Origin: Actinomycetes bacterium | GTDB taxonomy: Bacteria; Actinomycetota; Thermoleophilia; BMS3ABIN01 | Length of the DNA stretch: 32,173 bases | Assembly: GCA_021803005.1 (NCBI GenBank) | Contig: JAJZQT010000012.1 | Span: forward strand, 2,503 to 34,675 | Direction of reading: 5' to 3' | In this document: positions 8,457 to 17,854 of the stretch, piece after piece | Numbering within the stretch: the first letter of the stretch is position 1 | Layout of the letters: the number at the start of each line of letters is the position of its first letter | Program-made: the position numbers and the translations under genes | The notes under the pieces: generated by a model | The model's input: the letters and a program-made list of their open reading frames with translations, nothing else | What the model was told of the DNA's origin: nothing | The model's database searches: none

Positions 8457-10064
8457 ATGACGGCAGCCTCATCAGAGACTGATCAGGTTTTAGTACACAA
8501 GAGGTTCGGCCTCAGGGCCAAGATCCTGTTGCTGCTGGCAGCCATGTGCGTCCCCATCATCGGCGGGCTCATCTATATCTTCATCAGCACGCTCACGGAC
8601 ACCATCAACCGTGATTTCGAGCAGCGCGCCATGACCATCGGTCAGTTCTTTTCCGCCGACGTCATCAATCTCCCCGAGAAGATCAGCTACGAGCATTTCC
8701 AGGGGGAGATCGAGAAACTGCGCGCGCTGAACACGGATATCATGAAGATCTCCGTATACGCTCCCCGCGGCGACCAGGTCATCAGGATCGCCAGCACCGA
8801 CACCAGCCAGATCGGCGAAGTAGCGGATCCCGAGGATTACGCGCCGCTGGAAACCGACCAGGCAACCCACGCCGAGAGTATCCAGAACGGCCGCAAGATC
8901 ATCGAGGCGATCGCTCCCATCACGCTTGGGGACAGCAAGCCGGCGGCCACCATCGGCATATATATGTATCTCGATGCCCGCGACGACCTGATCCGCTCCC
9001 AGCAGATCAAATTCCTGCTGATCGGCGGCCTCGGCATCATCGCCCTGCTGGTCTTGCTCTACCTGAGCCTCAACATTTTCATGGTCAACCCCGTCGACAG
9101 GCTTGCCAGCGTCACGCAAAGCGTCGCCAAGGGTGATTTCGACCGCAAGGTGCAGATCAAATCCAGGGACGAACTGGGCGAACTGGGCCGGTCGGTCAAC
9201 CGCATGACCGAATCGCTCAAGGTGCAGAGCGAAGAATTGCGGGGCAAGGTCGGAGAGCTCGAGCAGGTCAACCGCGATCTCCAGTCCCGCGAGCATGAGC
9301 TGCAGCTGACCAACAAGCAGCTGGAGACCGCCAACCGGCTCAAATCGCAGTTCCTGGCGACCATGAGCCACGAGCTGCGCACACCCCTCAATTCCATCAT
9401 TGGCTTCTCGGAGCTGCTCGAAGATGAGACTTACGGCGGACTCAACAACAAGCAGATGAAATACGTGGGCAACATCGTCGTCTCGAGCAAGCATCTGCTA
9501 CAGCTGATCAACGACATCCTCGACCTGGCGAAGGTCGAGTCGGGCACGATCGAAGTCCGGCCCGAGCTGCTGTCGCTCCCCGACGCGATGAGCGTGGTTC
9601 AAAGCGTGGTCGAACCACTGGCTAACAAGAAGGATATCGACATGCAGGTCGATATCGACGGCGGCGTGGAAATGGTCACCGCCGATCCGGCCCGTTTCAA
9701 GCAGATCCTTTATAACCTGCTGAGCAACGCCATCAAGTTCACCCCCGCCGGCGGCCGCGTCTCGATCGAGGCGGTCCGCCACGACGGCGACGTAGCCATC
9801 TCCGTCGCCGACACCGGCATTGGCATCGGCGAAAAGGACCAGCAGCGCATCTTCTCGGAATTCCTCCAGGTCGAAGGCTCGTATGCCCGCAAGTATGAGG
9901 GCACCGGTCTGGGACTGGCCCTCACAAAAAAACTGGTGGAACTGCACGGCGGCAGGATCTGGGTTGAGAGCTACCCGGGCAAGGGCAGCCGCTTCACCTT
10001 CACCATTCCGGAACATCCCGGAACGGCCGGCCCTGGCGCCGCTGGTATCGAGCTCAACAAATGA
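8457..10064 (+). CDS. Membrane-bound sensor histidine kinase (HAMP-HisKA-HATPase)
   Basis: The 535-residue protein has a transmembrane segment at about 22-46, an extracytoplasmic sensing region of about 135 residues, a second membrane segment at about 185-210, HAMP (about 210-262), a short coiled coil and a HisKA domain with phosphoacceptor His305 in '[19 protein letters not shown]'. The ATPase domain follows, with N box '[14 protein letters not shown]', G1 'DTGIGI' and G2 '[12 protein letters not shown]'. The sensing region is PAS/Cache-like in size, but I cannot name its ligand. There is no receiver domain on this chain, so it must phosphorylate a separate partner such as the regulators downstream. 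Its stop overlaps the next kinase gene (ATGA). The ribosome-binding site is weak. Confidence 0.93.
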   Translation: MTAASSETDQVLVHKRFGLRAKILLLLAAMCVPIIGGLIYIFISTLTDTINRDFEQRAMTIGQFFSADVINLPEKISYEHFQGEIEKLRALNTDIMKISVYAPRGDQVIRIASTDTSQIGEVADPEDYAPLETDQATHAESIQNGRKIIEAIAPITLGDSKPAATIGIYMYLDARDDLIRSQQIKFLLIGGLGIIALLVLLYLSLNIFMVNPVDRLASVTQSVAKGDFDRKVQIKSRDELGELGRSVNRMTESLKVQSEELRGKVGELEQVNRDLQSREHELQLTNKQLETANRLKSQFLATMSHELRTPLNSIIGFSELLEDETYGGLNNKQMKYVGNIVVSSKHLLQLINDILDLAKVESGTIEVRPELLSLPDAMSVVQSVVEPLANKKDIDMQVDIDGGVEMVTADPARFKQILYNLLSNAIKFTPAGGRVSIEAVRHDGDVAISVADTGIGIGEKDQQRIFSEFLQVEGSYARKYEGTGLGLALTKKLVELHGGRIWVESYPGKGSRFTFTIPEHPGTAGPGAAGIELNK

Positions 10065-12028
10065 ACCGGGACCGGCGACGCTTGAATATTCCTCTCCAGA
10101 GAAGCCTCGAGGCAAAGATACTCATCCTGGTCATCGGAATCGTGACCATCGGTTTCGGCATATTCGCCGTCTTCGATGTCAGCCGCGATTCCAGTGACCT
10201 GCACAAGCAGAAGGAGGAGAGCACCGATCAGCTGAGCGCCAGCGTTGTCGACAGCATTCAGAACACGATGCTGGCAGGTAAGGGCCGGGTCGCAACCAGC
10301 GCCATCGACAAACTCAGGACCGCCCCCGAAGTCAACAGGATCGAGGTTTATTCCAACAAGGGCACTGAGGTCTTCAGCGATTCCGGGGTTCAGCACTCCG
10401 CCAACGACGCCGTCAACACCGTACTGAGCACCGGCACGCCGACGCAATATTATGAGGACACGAGCGGCGGGCATTTCCTGGTCCAGGTCAAGCCCTTGCC
10501 GACCGAGGCCGCTTGCCTGCAGTGCCATACTGACGGTCAGCCCCTGCGTGGCGCCGTGCTGGTGGCCACGTCCATGACCAATGTCCAGCAGGCCATCCAG
10601 GCTGACATCGTCCGCATGGCCGTCGTCTTCGTCACGGGTATCGTCACGCTGCTCCTGGTGCTGTGGTTTGCGCTCAGGGCCACGGTTCTGAAGCCGCTGC
10701 GCCATGTCGTCGGCGTCATTCACAACATCGCCGAAGGCGATCTGAGTGAAAGGGTCAAGGTCAGCTCCTCGGACGAGGTCGGTGACATGGCCGACAGCTT
10801 CAACAAGATGGCCGACAGCCTCGAAGACACGCAGGACAACCTGCGCCGGGTCAACCTGAACCTGCTGGAGGCCAACCGCCTGAAATCGGAATTCCTTTCG
10901 GTGATGAGCCACGAGCTGCGCACACCGTTAAATGCCATCATCGGGTTCTCGGAAGTGCTCAAGGACCTGGGCGACGGCAACAGCTCCATCGGTGACCGTG
11001 AGGAAAAGTACCTCCTGAACATCGAGACCAGCGGACGCCACCTGTTGCAGCTGATCAACGATATCCTCGATCTGGCAAAGATCAGCTCGGAAGACAACGA
11101 GCTGATGCTCGAAGGTATTTCCATTCCACAGGTCATGGAAGACATCCGTAAACTGGGACATCCCTTCGCCGCCCAGCGGCGCGTCCTGCTCGAAGTGCCG
11201 CCCCAGAATGCGCTGCCGTTGATCCAGGCGGACGCGGCCAAGATAAAGCGGATACTGTATAATCTGGTGAGCAACGCCATCAAGTTCACACCTGAGGGCG
11301 GGCATGTCATTATGGAGGCCAGGACAGCCGGCAACATGGTGGAAATCTCGGTCACGGACACCGGTATTGGCATCAGCGAGGAAGACCAGGTCAGGATTTT
11401 CGCGGAATTCCAGCAACTCGAAAGCGCGCACACGCGCCGTCACGAGGGAACCGGCGTCGGCTTGGCCCTCAGCAAGAAACTGGTTGAGATGCACGGCGGC
11501 CGCATATGGGTCGAGAGCGAACTGGGCAAGGGAAGCCGTTTTACTTTTTCACTGCCGGTAACACCCGGCAAGAGGCGCAGCGCAGATTGGCAACTGGGCA
11601 AGCTTCCCGAACCGGTTATCGGGCCGGAGACGGTGGCCGGCCAGCCGCTGGTGCTCGTGGTCGAGGACGACCGCCAGACCAGTGAACTGATCGGGCTCTG
11701 GCTGGAAGAAGCCAGCTACCGGGTCGCCCGCGCCTTTGACAGCGAGCAGGCGCTGAGGCTGGCCAGGGAACTCAAACCGTACGTCATCACCCTGGACATT
11801 CTGTTGCCCAAAGTGGACGGATGGCAGGTGCTCCAGGAGCTCAAGGCGAACCCGGAGACGAGGGATATTCCAGTGATAATCATCTCCATCCTGGAACGAA
11901 GCCGGCGGGGAATCGAACTGGGTGCGTTTGATTATTTCGTCAAACCCATCGAGAAAAAAGAGCTGCTTTGCCGTCTCGAGAGCCGCTCGCTCTATACTTC
12001 GAGTTTGAAAACAAAACCAGTCGAGTAG
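10061..12028 (+). CDS. Hybrid sensor kinase with CxxCH haem-binding sensor domain and C-terminal receiver
   Basis: This protein has 655 residues. After a membrane segment (about 18-40), the extracytoplasmic domain carries C152-L-Q-C155-H156 followed by '[16 protein letters not shown]', a pattern typical of periplasmic sensor domains that hold a covalently bound c-type haem. A second membrane segment, HAMP, HisKA (His284 in '[17 protein letters not shown]') and HATPase ('[14 protein letters not shown]', '[12 protein letters not shown]') follow, then a receiver domain with Asp579 in '[12 protein letters not shown]'. Haem suggests sensing of redox state, oxygen or NO. It shares closely similar kinase cores with the upstream gene, so the two are paralogues. 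Haem attachment needs a cytochrome c maturation system, which is not in the window. Confidence 0.92.
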   Translation: MNRDRRRLNIPLQRSLEAKILILVIGIVTIGFGIFAVFDVSRDSSDLHKQKEESTDQLSASVVDSIQNTMLAGKGRVATSAIDKLRTAPEVNRIEVYSNKGTEVFSDSGVQHSANDAVNTVLSTGTPTQYYEDTSGGHFLVQVKPLPTEAACLQCHTDGQPLRGAVLVATSMTNVQQAIQADIVRMAVVFVTGIVTLLLVLWFALRATVLKPLRHVVGVIHNIAEGDLSERVKVSSSDEVGDMADSFNKMADSLEDTQDNLRRVNLNLLEANRLKSEFLSVMSHELRTPLNAIIGFSEVLKDLGDGNSSIGDREEKYLLNIETSGRHLLQLINDILDLAKISSEDNELMLEGISIPQVMEDIRKLGHPFAAQRRVLLEVPPQNALPLIQADAAKIKRILYNLVSNAIKFTPEGGHVIMEARTAGNMVEISVTDTGIGISEEDQVRIFAEFQQLESAHTRRHEGTGVGLALSKKLVEMHGGRIWVESELGKGSRFTFSLPVTPGKRRSADWQLGKLPEPVIGPETVAGQPLVLVVEDDRQTSELIGLWLEEASYRVARAFDSEQALRLARELKPYVITLDILLPKVDGWQVLQELKANPETRDIPVIIISILERSRRGIELGAFDYFVKPIEKKELLCRLESRSLYTSSLKTKPVE

Positions 12029-12031
12029 TAA

Positions 12032-12424
12032 ATGGATGAGAAGAAGATACTCGTCGTGGAAGATAACGTCATGAACCTCGAACTGGTCAGCGACCTGCTC
12101 GAAGCGCATGGCTTCAGGGTAGTCCAGGCGCAGAGCGGCGCCACGGCCATAGCGCTGGCGGAAAAAGAACTGCCGGACCTGATCCTGATGGACCTGCAAT
12201 TGCCGGAGATGGACGGACTGGAAGCTACTCGCTGGCTGAAGCGGAATCAGTTGACAAAAGATATTTGTGTGGTAGCACTTACCGCGCATGCCATGCTCGG
12301 CGACGAGGAAAAGGCTCGCGAGGCCGGTTGCAGCGGCTACATCGCCAAACCGATAAACACACGTGAGTTTGCGGAAGTGATCTCGGGTTTCCTGGACGGA
12401 GACCCTCATACGGCGGAGGAATAA
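12032..12424 (+). CDS. Single-domain response regulator (CheY/DivK-like)
   Basis: This 130-residue receiver has no output domain. It has acidic residues 'VVEDN' near the start, phosphoacceptor Asp54 in 'LILMDLQLPEMDG', Thr in 'VVALTAHAM' and Lys in 'YIAKPINT'. The 'AHAM' and 'DLQLP' details are typical of DivK-like and hybrid-kinase receivers. The gene begins a few bases after the hybrid kinase stop, so it is in the same operon. It probably acts as a phosphate shuttle or sink between the kinases and the HD-GYP protein. Its direct target is unknown. Confidence 0.92.
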   Translation: MDEKKILVVEDNVMNLELVSDLLEAHGFRVVQAQSGATAIALAEKELPDLILMDLQLPEMDGLEATRWLKRNQLTKDICVVALTAHAMLGDEEKAREAGCSGYIAKPINTREFAEVISGFLDGDPHTAEE

Positions 12425-12452
12425 TGCTCAACGGGAAAGTGGAAACACCGTG

Positions 12453-13463
12453 ATGAACGGGAATAGTCACCAGGACAAGATCCTCATAGTGGATGACAGT
12501 CCGCAGAACGTTCAGCTGCTGGAAGCCTACCTGGCAGCCGCCGGTTACGAGGTGACCGCGGCCTTCGACGGTACGGAGGCGCTGCAGAAGCTCGAGAGCG
12601 AAGACCATCCTGATCTCATCATTCTCGACGTGATGATGCCGGGGCTCAATGGTTACCGGGTCTGCGAGGAGATCAAAAACCACCACGACACCCATCGCAT
12701 ACCGGTGATGATGCTGACGGCGCTCAGCGAGATCGACGACAAGGTCAAGGGCTTCGAGGCCGGAGCTGACGAATTCCTCTCCAAGCCGGTTGATAAACTT
12801 GAACTTCTTCTAAGGGTCAAGTCGCTGCTTCGCACCAAGCATCTCAACGAAGACCTGGAAAACGCCCGCGACGTGATCTACACGCTGGCGCTGGCGATCG
12901 AAGCCAATGACCCCTACACCAGGGGCCACTCCGAACGGGTCGCCCAGTACGCCGCCAGCATCGCCATGCGCATGAAGCTTTCCGACGAACAGATCGACGT
13001 CATTCGCAACGCCGGCATCCTGCACGACATCGGCAAGATCGGCATCAGTGAGGTCATCCTGCAAAAACCGGGCCCTCTGACTGAAGCAGAACTGATCGCC
13101 GTCCAGGACCACCCGGCCATAGGTGAGAAGATCTGTAAACCGCTCCGCTCCGCCAATCTGCTCCTGACCGTCATCCGCCATCACCAGGAGCGGTTCGACG
13201 GCGACGGCTATCCCGATCGCCTGGCCGGCGACCAGATTCCGATCGAAGCCCGCATCATAGCCGTGGCCGACGCTTACGACGCCATGACCTCGCCGCGGCC
13301 GTACCGTCCGCCGATGTCGCAGCGGCAGGTTTTGGGAACACTGCGCCGCGAGGCCGGCAAACAGTGGGACCCGGAAGTCGTCAAGGCGTTTCTGGAGCTG
13401 ATCAAGGATGAGCGGCAGCTCAGCCCTCACGCTACCGAAGTGGAATCCCGGGAAGCTGATTAG
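12453..13463 (+). CDS. RpfG-like response regulator with HD-GYP phosphodiesterase domain
   Basis: The protein has 336 residues, taking ATG at 12453 (GTG at 12450 is the track's choice). The receiver domain has Asp59 in 'LIILDVMMPGLNG' and Lys in 'EFLSKPVDK'. The HD-GYP domain begins at about residue 130, with 'RGHSERVA', 'ILHDIGKIGI', 'HPAIG', 'IRHHQERFDGDGYP' and 'AVADAYDAM', so all metal-binding and GYP residues are present. Such enzymes degrade cyclic di-GMP to pGpG or GMP. As last gene of the operon it is the probable output: phosphorylation by the upstream kinases would tune cyclic di-GMP and thus motility, attachment or biofilm behaviour. Confidence 0.95.
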   Translation: MNGNSHQDKILIVDDSPQNVQLLEAYLAAAGYEVTAAFDGTEALQKLESEDHPDLIILDVMMPGLNGYRVCEEIKNHHDTHRIPVMMLTALSEIDDKVKGFEAGADEFLSKPVDKLELLLRVKSLLRTKHLNEDLENARDVIYTLALAIEANDPYTRGHSERVAQYAASIAMRMKLSDEQIDVIRNAGILHDIGKIGISEVILQKPGPLTEAELIAVQDHPAIGEKICKPLRSANLLLTVIRHHQERFDGDGYPDRLAGDQIPIEARIIAVADAYDAMTSPRPYRPPMSQRQVLGTLRREAGKQWDPEVVKAFLELIKDERQLSPHATEVESREAD

Positions 13464-13470
13464 TTGTCCT

Positions 13471-13566
13471 AGATGAAATTCCGCGGCGCGGATTAGCGGC
13501 GCCAGCTGAAATTCTGCGGCGCAAGCTCCGCCCGGCGGGAACGATCTTCAGCTAGGCGGGAACGAT
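13471..13566. repeat. Short imperfect direct repeats between convergent genes
   Basis: Two repeat pairs lie between the convergent genes. AGATGAAATTCCGCGGCGC (13471-13489) recurs as AGCTGAAATTCTGCGGCGC (13504-13522). GGCGGGAACGAT (13534-13545) recurs at 13555-13566, where it encodes the last residues of the universal stress protein. The pattern suggests small tandem duplications of gene-end sequence. No clear terminator is seen. Confidence 0.7.
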
Positions 13567-13998
13567 TGTCACGGGACAGGGCACCTCGGCGCCGACCTGG
13601 CGGGCCACACGCGAGGCGGTGCTGCCCACAAAGGCTCGGGCCAGGCCCCGGCGGCCGGCGGCGCCCATCATGATCGAACGGACGACATCCCTGTTCTCCT
13701 TGACGTAGGCGATGATCTCGTTGGAAGCGTCACCGTAGCGCACGATCTTCTCGACCTTGATCCGCTTGGCGGCGGCCCGTTTCTCGATGTCATCGAGGAT
13801 CTCGGCTGCGTCGCGTTTAAGCTCCTCCTCGACCTGCCCGCGCATGAACTCCCACTGACCCGTATAACTCTCCACATCGATGACACGCAGCGCCACGATC
13901 TCGTCGCCCATCAGGGCCGCCATTTCGATCGCAGCGTCCGCAGCGTTTTTTGCCGACTCGCTGCCGTCGACAGGAACAAGTATCTTGCCCATGGTCAC
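13552..13998 (-). CDS. Universal stress protein, single domain
   Basis: The 148-residue UspA fold starts with 'KILVPVDGSESAKNAADAAIE' and ends with the nucleotide-binding signature G-x2-G-x9-G-S-T ('GAAGRRGLARAFVGST') and 'CPVTIVPA'. It is therefore expected to bind ATP. The charged middle segment (about 55-80) is predicted helix. It follows the NtrC-type regulator gene by 80 bases on the same strand, with its own GGAGTGACC-ATG ribosome-binding site, so it could be read together with that two-component system or alone. Confidence 0.93.
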   Translation of the reverse strand: MTMGKILVPVDGSESAKNAADAAIEMAALMGDEIVALRVIDVESYTGQWEFMRGQVEEELKRDAAEILDDIEKRAAAKRIKVEKIVRYGDASNEIIAYVKENRDVVRSIMMGAAGRRGLARAFVGSTASRVARQVGAEVPCPVTIVPA

Positions 13999-14078
13999 TC
14001 CTTTTTCGCTTAGGATTAATCTTCCTCATTTGCAGCCGGGCTAATCCTGCAGGCTGTTCCTTCCCCGCCGCATGCCCG

Positions 14079-15440
14079 TCAGACTTCCTCCATCTCGTAC
14101 TTCTTGATCTTCCTCCAGAGCGAGACCCGGTCGATGCCCAGAATGCCGGCGGTCAGCGTCTTGTTCCCGCCCGTCTCCTGCAGCACCCAGCGGATGTAGG
14201 AAAGCTCCTGTTCGGCGAGGGTGGGGTAGCGGCCCTCCTTGCGGCGGAAAGTCTTGATGTCGAGATCCTTGAGGTCGTCCGGCAGATGGGCCATCTCGAC
14301 CACATGCTCGTTTGCCAGCGCCACCCCTCTTTCAACGATGTTCTCGAGCTCGCGAACGTTACCAGGAAAATCATAGTTCATCAAAAGGCCTATGACCGAG
14401 GGAGAGATCTCCCTGACGTCCTTGTTCATGAGCGCCGAGTATTTCTTGAGGAAATGCTGGCACAGCAGCGGGATGTCGTCGCGCCTCTCCGAAAGCGGCG
14501 GGATATGCAGCGAGACCACGTTCAGCCGGTAGTAGAGATCCTGGCGGAAACGTTTCTGCATCGTTGCCTCGTGGAGATTGCGGTTCGATGCCGCCAGAAT
14601 CCTGACGTCTGCCTCGATCGCATCGGTGCCGCCGACGCGGATGAGCTCCTTCTCCTGAAGCACCCTCAGCAGCTTTACCTGCATGGCGCCTGACATCTCG
14701 GTGATCTCATCGAGGAACAGGGTGCCGCCGGACGCCGACTCGATGATGCCCTTCTTGAGCGAGTTGGCCCCGGTAAAGGCCCCCTTCTCATGGCCGAAGA
14801 GCTCGTTGGCAAGCAGGTCTTCGGTCAGGGCGCCGCAGTTGATGGCGAAGAAGCCCGACTGGTTGCGATTGCTGGTGAAATGCAGATAGCGGGCGAAGAG
14901 TTCCTTGCCCGTGCCCGACTCGCCGGTAATGAGGACGTTACAGTCCGTCGGCGCTATCTGCCGGGCCGTCTCCAGAAGTTTCTCCATCATCGAGTTCTGG
15001 GTCACGATCTTGACCTTGCCCTCGAACTGTTGGAGCTGCTCGCGCAGCTGCGTGTTTTCCTTCCTCAGCGCCACCCGCTCGAGCGCGGCGCGGACTGCCT
15101 TCCTGACATCGTCGAGATTGAAGGGCTTGGCGATGTAGTCGTAGGCGCCCTTCTTCATGGTCTCCACTGCCGAGGGGATGGAAGCGTACGCCGTGATCAT
15201 GATGACTTCTGAGTCCGGATAGAGCGTCTTGCTCTTCTCCAAGACCTCGACGCCGTCGACCTTTTCCATTTTCAGGTCCGTGAGCACGATGTCGTACTCG
15301 TTCTTCTCCAGCAGCTGCAGGGCATTGGGCCCGCTCATGGTGCCGGTGACCCGGTAGCCTTCTTTTTTCATCACATGTTCAAGGTTCTTGAGCGCCGTTT
15401 TTTCATCCTCGACGATCAACATGCGTCCTGCGTTTTCCAT
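14079..15440 (-). CDS. Sigma-54-dependent response regulator (NtrC family), system 1
   Basis: The protein has 453 residues with the three standard domains. The receiver has Asp55 in 'IVLTDLKMEKVDG'. The AAA+ domain has Walker A 'GESGTGKE', the sigma-54 contact loop 'GAFTGA' and Walker B 'GGTLFLDE'. The C-terminal Fis-type helix-turn-helix includes 'NKTLTAGILGIDRVSLWRKIKKY'. It should activate sigma-54 promoters when phosphorylated. ATG at 15440 is preferred over GTG at 15446 because GGAG lies 8 bases upstream. It is co-transcribed with the kinase gene upstream of it. Its likely target is the sigma-54 promoter at 17114, divergent from the kinase gene. Confidence 0.95.
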   Translation of the reverse strand: MENAGRMLIVEDEKTALKNLEHVMKKEGYRVTGTMSGPNALQLLEKNEYDIVLTDLKMEKVDGVEVLEKSKTLYPDSEVIMITAYASIPSAVETMKKGAYDYIAKPFNLDDVRKAVRAALERVALRKENTQLREQLQQFEGKVKIVTQNSMMEKLLETARQIAPTDCNVLITGESGTGKELFARYLHFTSNRNQSGFFAINCGALTEDLLANELFGHEKGAFTGANSLKKGIIESASGGTLFLDEITEMSGAMQVKLLRVLQEKELIRVGGTDAIEADVRILAASNRNLHEATMQKRFRQDLYYRLNVVSLHIPPLSERRDDIPLLCQHFLKKYSALMNKDVREISPSVIGLLMNYDFPGNVRELENIVERGVALANEHVVEMAHLPDDLKDLDIKTFRRKEGRYPTLAEQELSYIRWVLQETGGNKTLTAGILGIDRVSLWRKIKKYEMEEV

Positions 15441-15442
15441 TG

Positions 15443-16882
15443 TCACGACTCCTTCATGGGAAGCACGATAGTAAAGGTTGTCCCCCCGCCGGGATAGCTA
15501 TCGACGCTGATGGAGCCGCCGTGGTCGGCGATGATGTTGTGCACGATGAACAGCCCCAGGCCGTATCCCTCCTGCTTGCTGGTGTAGAAGGGATCGAAAA
15601 TCTTCTCGACCTTGTCGGGCTCCATCCCGGCGCCGTTATCGATGACCACGATCTCGAGGTTTTTGTCATCGAGTTTTGCCGCGAACACGCGGATCTTTCC
15701 CTCTCTCTCGATGGCGTCGATGGCATTTTTAACAAGGTTTATCAAAACCTGCTGGATCTTCTGGCGGTCGGCGTAGATGGTCAGCCCCGCGGGAATGTCA
15801 ATCTGCAGAGCGATGTTTGCCGGCATCTCGGCCTTGACCAGCCTCACGGTCTCGTCCACGGCGCCCTTTAGCTCAAAAGCCTGTTTTTCCTTGGAGCGGG
15901 AGTAGTTGAGCAGTGAGTCCACCACGTCGCTGGCCCGGTCGGTCTCTGCCTGGATCTGGCCCAGCAGTTCTTTCTGGTACTTGATGTTTCCGTCGTCGAT
16001 CTCTTCCTTAAGTATCTGGCAGGAAGCAGAGATGTTGGCAAGCGGGTTGTTGAGCTCGTGGGCGACGCCGAACACCAGCGTGCCCATGGCGGCGAACTTC
16101 TCAGACTCTACCAGGTAGTCCTGACGGGCCCTGAGTTCGAGCAACATCTTGTTGAAGGCGGCCTTGAGCGAGACGAATTCCCTGTCCCTGAACTTGACCG
16201 GGATCAGGGAGAATTCACCTGAGGTGATCCGCACCATGTGTTTTTCCAACAGCGACAGCGGCAGAATTGCCTTGCGGGAGAAGAGGATGCCGCCGGCGAG
16301 GACGGCGGCCAGAAGCAGGCCGATGCCGATCAAAAGGTTGCGTTTGCCTGACCGCAGCGTGTCCGCCATGATCTCGTTGCGGCTGGTGCTGATCTGCTCG
16401 CCGGTGGTTACGATCTCCTTGCCTTTTTCCCGAATGGCGGCTTTCAGCGCGGGGCCGCCCGCCGGACTGCCCGGCGCCGCGGGGCTGCCTGGGCCTGTAG
16501 AGCCACCGGCGGCCGCGGAGCTGCCTGTGTCCTGAGTCAGCAGGACGCGATATGCCTGAAGGTTGTCCCTGATGCCGTTGATCACCTCGGGCGTGGTGAA
16601 CATGGAGATTTCCGGCATCCCCAGCAGCTCGTCGGCCTGATCGATGTAGGCCAGCAGCTCGTTGTAATCGCCGGCGGTGCGGTACAGGAAGTAGTTCTTC
16701 TCGAAACGCCTGATCTCGAGCGTCGTGTCGAAGAGGCTCGACACCGTCTCGCCCGAGGAGACTATCGCCTGCTGGGTATTGAGGTTGTTCCAGCTGAGCG
16801 CCGCAAAAGCAAAGACCAGAGCGGCACCCGCCAGATAGGCGATAATGATTTTTTCCCTGAGGCTGCCCGGGTAGAATTTCAT
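15443..16882 (-). CDS. Sensor histidine kinase of the NtrB/ZraS type, system 1
   Basis: The protein has 479 residues from ATG 16882 (GAGG just upstream); the track's start at 16918 lies in the promoter region. It has a first membrane segment (about 10-30), then a helical extracytoplasmic domain beginning 'LEIRRFEKNYFLY', which strikingly matches the partner domain of the kinase at 20449. A Gly/Pro/Ala/Ser-rich linker lies at about 125-145. A second membrane segment, HAMP, HisKA with His275 in 'VAHELNNPLANI' and HATPase ('NLVKNAIDAI', 'GYGLGLFIVHNI') follow. The 'HELNNPL' box is typical of kinases paired with NtrC regulators, and the cognate regulator gene follows directly. Confidence 0.94.
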   Translation of the reverse strand: MKFYPGSLREKIIIAYLAGAALVFAFAALSWNNLNTQQAIVSSGETVSSLFDTTLEIRRFEKNYFLYRTAGDYNELLAYIDQADELLGMPEISMFTTPEVINGIRDNLQAYRVLLTQDTGSSAAAGGSTGPGSPAAPGSPAGGPALKAAIREKGKEIVTTGEQISTSRNEIMADTLRSGKRNLLIGIGLLLAAVLAGGILFSRKAILPLSLLEKHMVRITSGEFSLIPVKFRDREFVSLKAAFNKMLLELRARQDYLVESEKFAAMGTLVFGVAHELNNPLANISASCQILKEEIDDGNIKYQKELLGQIQAETDRASDVVDSLLNYSRSKEKQAFELKGAVDETVRLVKAEMPANIALQIDIPAGLTIYADRQKIQQVLINLVKNAIDAIEREGKIRVFAAKLDDKNLEIVVIDNGAGMEPDKVEKIFDPFYTSKQEGYGLGLFIVHNIIADHGGSISVDSYPGGGTTFTIVLPMKES

Positions 16883-16914
16883 CGGCCTCAATATATCACT
16901 ACATATTGCAATAT

Positions 16915-16940
16915 GCAACCTTACACCATTTTATGCAACA
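16915..16940. promoter_or_regulatory. Tandem GCAAC-N15-GCAAC motif upstream of kinase 1
   Basis: ATGCAACC and ATGCAACA occur 20 bases apart (GCAAC at 16915 and 16935). The first overlaps a TTGCA-ATA-TGCAA palindrome (16906-16918). The same arrangement, with the same 20-base spacing and GCAACAC at the second site, occurs upstream of the third TSUP operon (31388-31413). It is a plausible shared regulator site. Confidence 0.55.
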
Positions 16941-16976
16941 CCACAACTGAGCGCCCTCAGGCCGCATCGATAGAAT

Positions 16977-16993
16977 TGTTGCTTTTGGCAACA
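16977..16993. promoter_or_regulatory. Palindrome TGTTGC-N5-GCAACA, candidate enhancer site
   Basis: This is a perfect 6+6 inverted repeat with a 5-base spacer, about 150 bases upstream of the expected start of transcription from the sigma-54 promoter at 17114. That is a usual distance for an NtrC-type activator. Its half-site GCAAC(A) is the same as in the tandem motif nearby. Binding by the system 1 regulator is inference. Confidence 0.55.
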
Positions 16994-17113
16994 CTTTTAC
17001 CCCAATATTGCTGGCGCGATTCTGGATCGGTTCCACAAGATTCCCCGTGAAATTGCCGTAAATAGCGGGCATCCTCGCGTTTCTAATCCCAAAGCTGAGC
17101 GACTTTGATGGCT

Positions 17114-17130
17114 TTGGCACGGTTATTGCT
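17114..17130 (+). promoter_or_regulatory. Sigma-54 (-24/-12) promoter of TSUP operon 1
   Basis: TTGGCACGGTTATTGCT matches the sigma-54 consensus (TGGCACG-N4-TTGCA/T) at all key bases, with GG (17116-17117) and GC (17128-17129) exactly 12 bases apart. Transcription should start near 17141, just ahead of the AGGAGGT ribosome-binding site of the gene at 17170. Confidence 0.9.
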
Positions 17131-17169
17131 TCTTGAAACAGTAAAGTCCAAACCCAAGGAGGTTAATAA

Positions 17170-17355
17170 ATGAAACTGTTCCAGAAAATCGACAACTGGT
17201 ATTCCGCGGCCGCCTTCGCGGAAGCCGGTGAGTTCGAGGCCGCCCGGGAGATCGCGGCTGAGGACGTCAGCGTGGACACCGGCAGGACCAGGGCCGAAGA
17301 AGTGAAGCCGGGTACGCCCCGGCTGGGACGCGGCCGGCTGGCGCCGAAGGCCTGA
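17170..17355 (+). CDS. Small FAEA-motif protein, first gene of TSUP operon 1
   Basis: This 61-residue protein of no family I can name has an excellent ribosome-binding site (AAGGAGGTTAATAA-ATG) and sits directly behind the sigma-54 promoter. Residues about 11-30 read 'YSAAAFAEAGEFEAAREIAA', nearly the same as the start of the next protein and similar to an internal part of the protein at 23530. The C-terminal half is basic and Pro/Gly/Arg-rich and looks unstructured. It may be a stand-alone copy of the FAEA helix module, for example a partner or competitor of the USP-like protein. The stop lies 4 bases before the next start. Confidence 0.8.
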   Translation: MKLFQKIDNWYSAAAFAEAGEFEAAREIAAEDVSVDTGRTRAEEVKPGTPRLGRGRLAPKA

Positions 17356-17359
17356 GGCC

Positions 17360-17833
17360 TTGTCTGATCTCGGCAAAAAGCTGGAGAAGCTGTTTTCCGC
17401 CGCCTCTTTCGCCGAGGCGGGGGAATTCGAGTCCGCCCGCGAGCTGGCCGCGGGCGAAAGGAAGGTCCTGTTAGTGCTCACGGGCAGGGAAACCGACGTC
17501 CGGTCTCTCAAGTACGCGCTCAGCATCGCCAAGCGGACTGATGCCGGCCTGGAAGTGCTCACCACGTCCGGCAACCGCGTCGCCGATGCCGTCCTCGAAC
17601 TTTGCGAGCGCGAAGCCGGGCAGGAATCGCTCGACTACACGCTGGTGAAGAAGAGCGGCTGCATCAAGAAAGCGGTCATCGGCTACGCCAAGAACAGGCG
17701 CGACTTTCTCTGCGTCGTCATCGAGTCCACGGAAGCGCTGGATATCGACTGCTTGCGTGAGGAACGGAAATTCGCCGGCATCTGGGACAAGCTGGGCTGC
17801 CCGCTGGCCCTGGTCTCGGAAAAGCTGGACTGA
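17360..17833 (+). CDS. USP-like protein with N-terminal FAEA motif
   Basis: The 157-residue protein starts at TTG, with TGAGG just upstream and translation probably coupled to the preceding gene. Residues 1-32 carry 'KKLEKLFSAASFAEAGEFES', then 'RKVLLVLTGRETDVRSLKYALSIAKRTDAGLEVLTT' begins a Rossmann-like alternating fold similar to a universal stress protein. The usual ATP-binding signature (GxxG...GS/T) is missing; the matching place reads 'CVVIESTEALDIDCLREE'. It ends 'CPLALVSEKLD', like the last USP strand. I infer a degenerate USP that no longer binds ATP and acts in regulation or partner binding. The spread of the family is unknown to me. Confidence 0.8.
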   Translation: MSDLGKKLEKLFSAASFAEAGEFESARELAAGERKVLLVLTGRETDVRSLKYALSIAKRTDAGLEVLTTSGNRVADAVLELCEREAGQESLDYTLVKKSGCIKKAVIGYAKNRRDFLCVVIESTEALDIDCLREERKFAGIWDKLGCPLALVSEKLD

Positions 17834-17854
17834 CAAACATCAAGGAGAAGACAA

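Noticed and set aside
16890-16918. TTGCAT-N17-TATATT promoter for kinase 1
   Set aside because: Spacing is good, but transcription would start at the ATG itself and remove the ribosome-binding site, so I do not list it as a feature.
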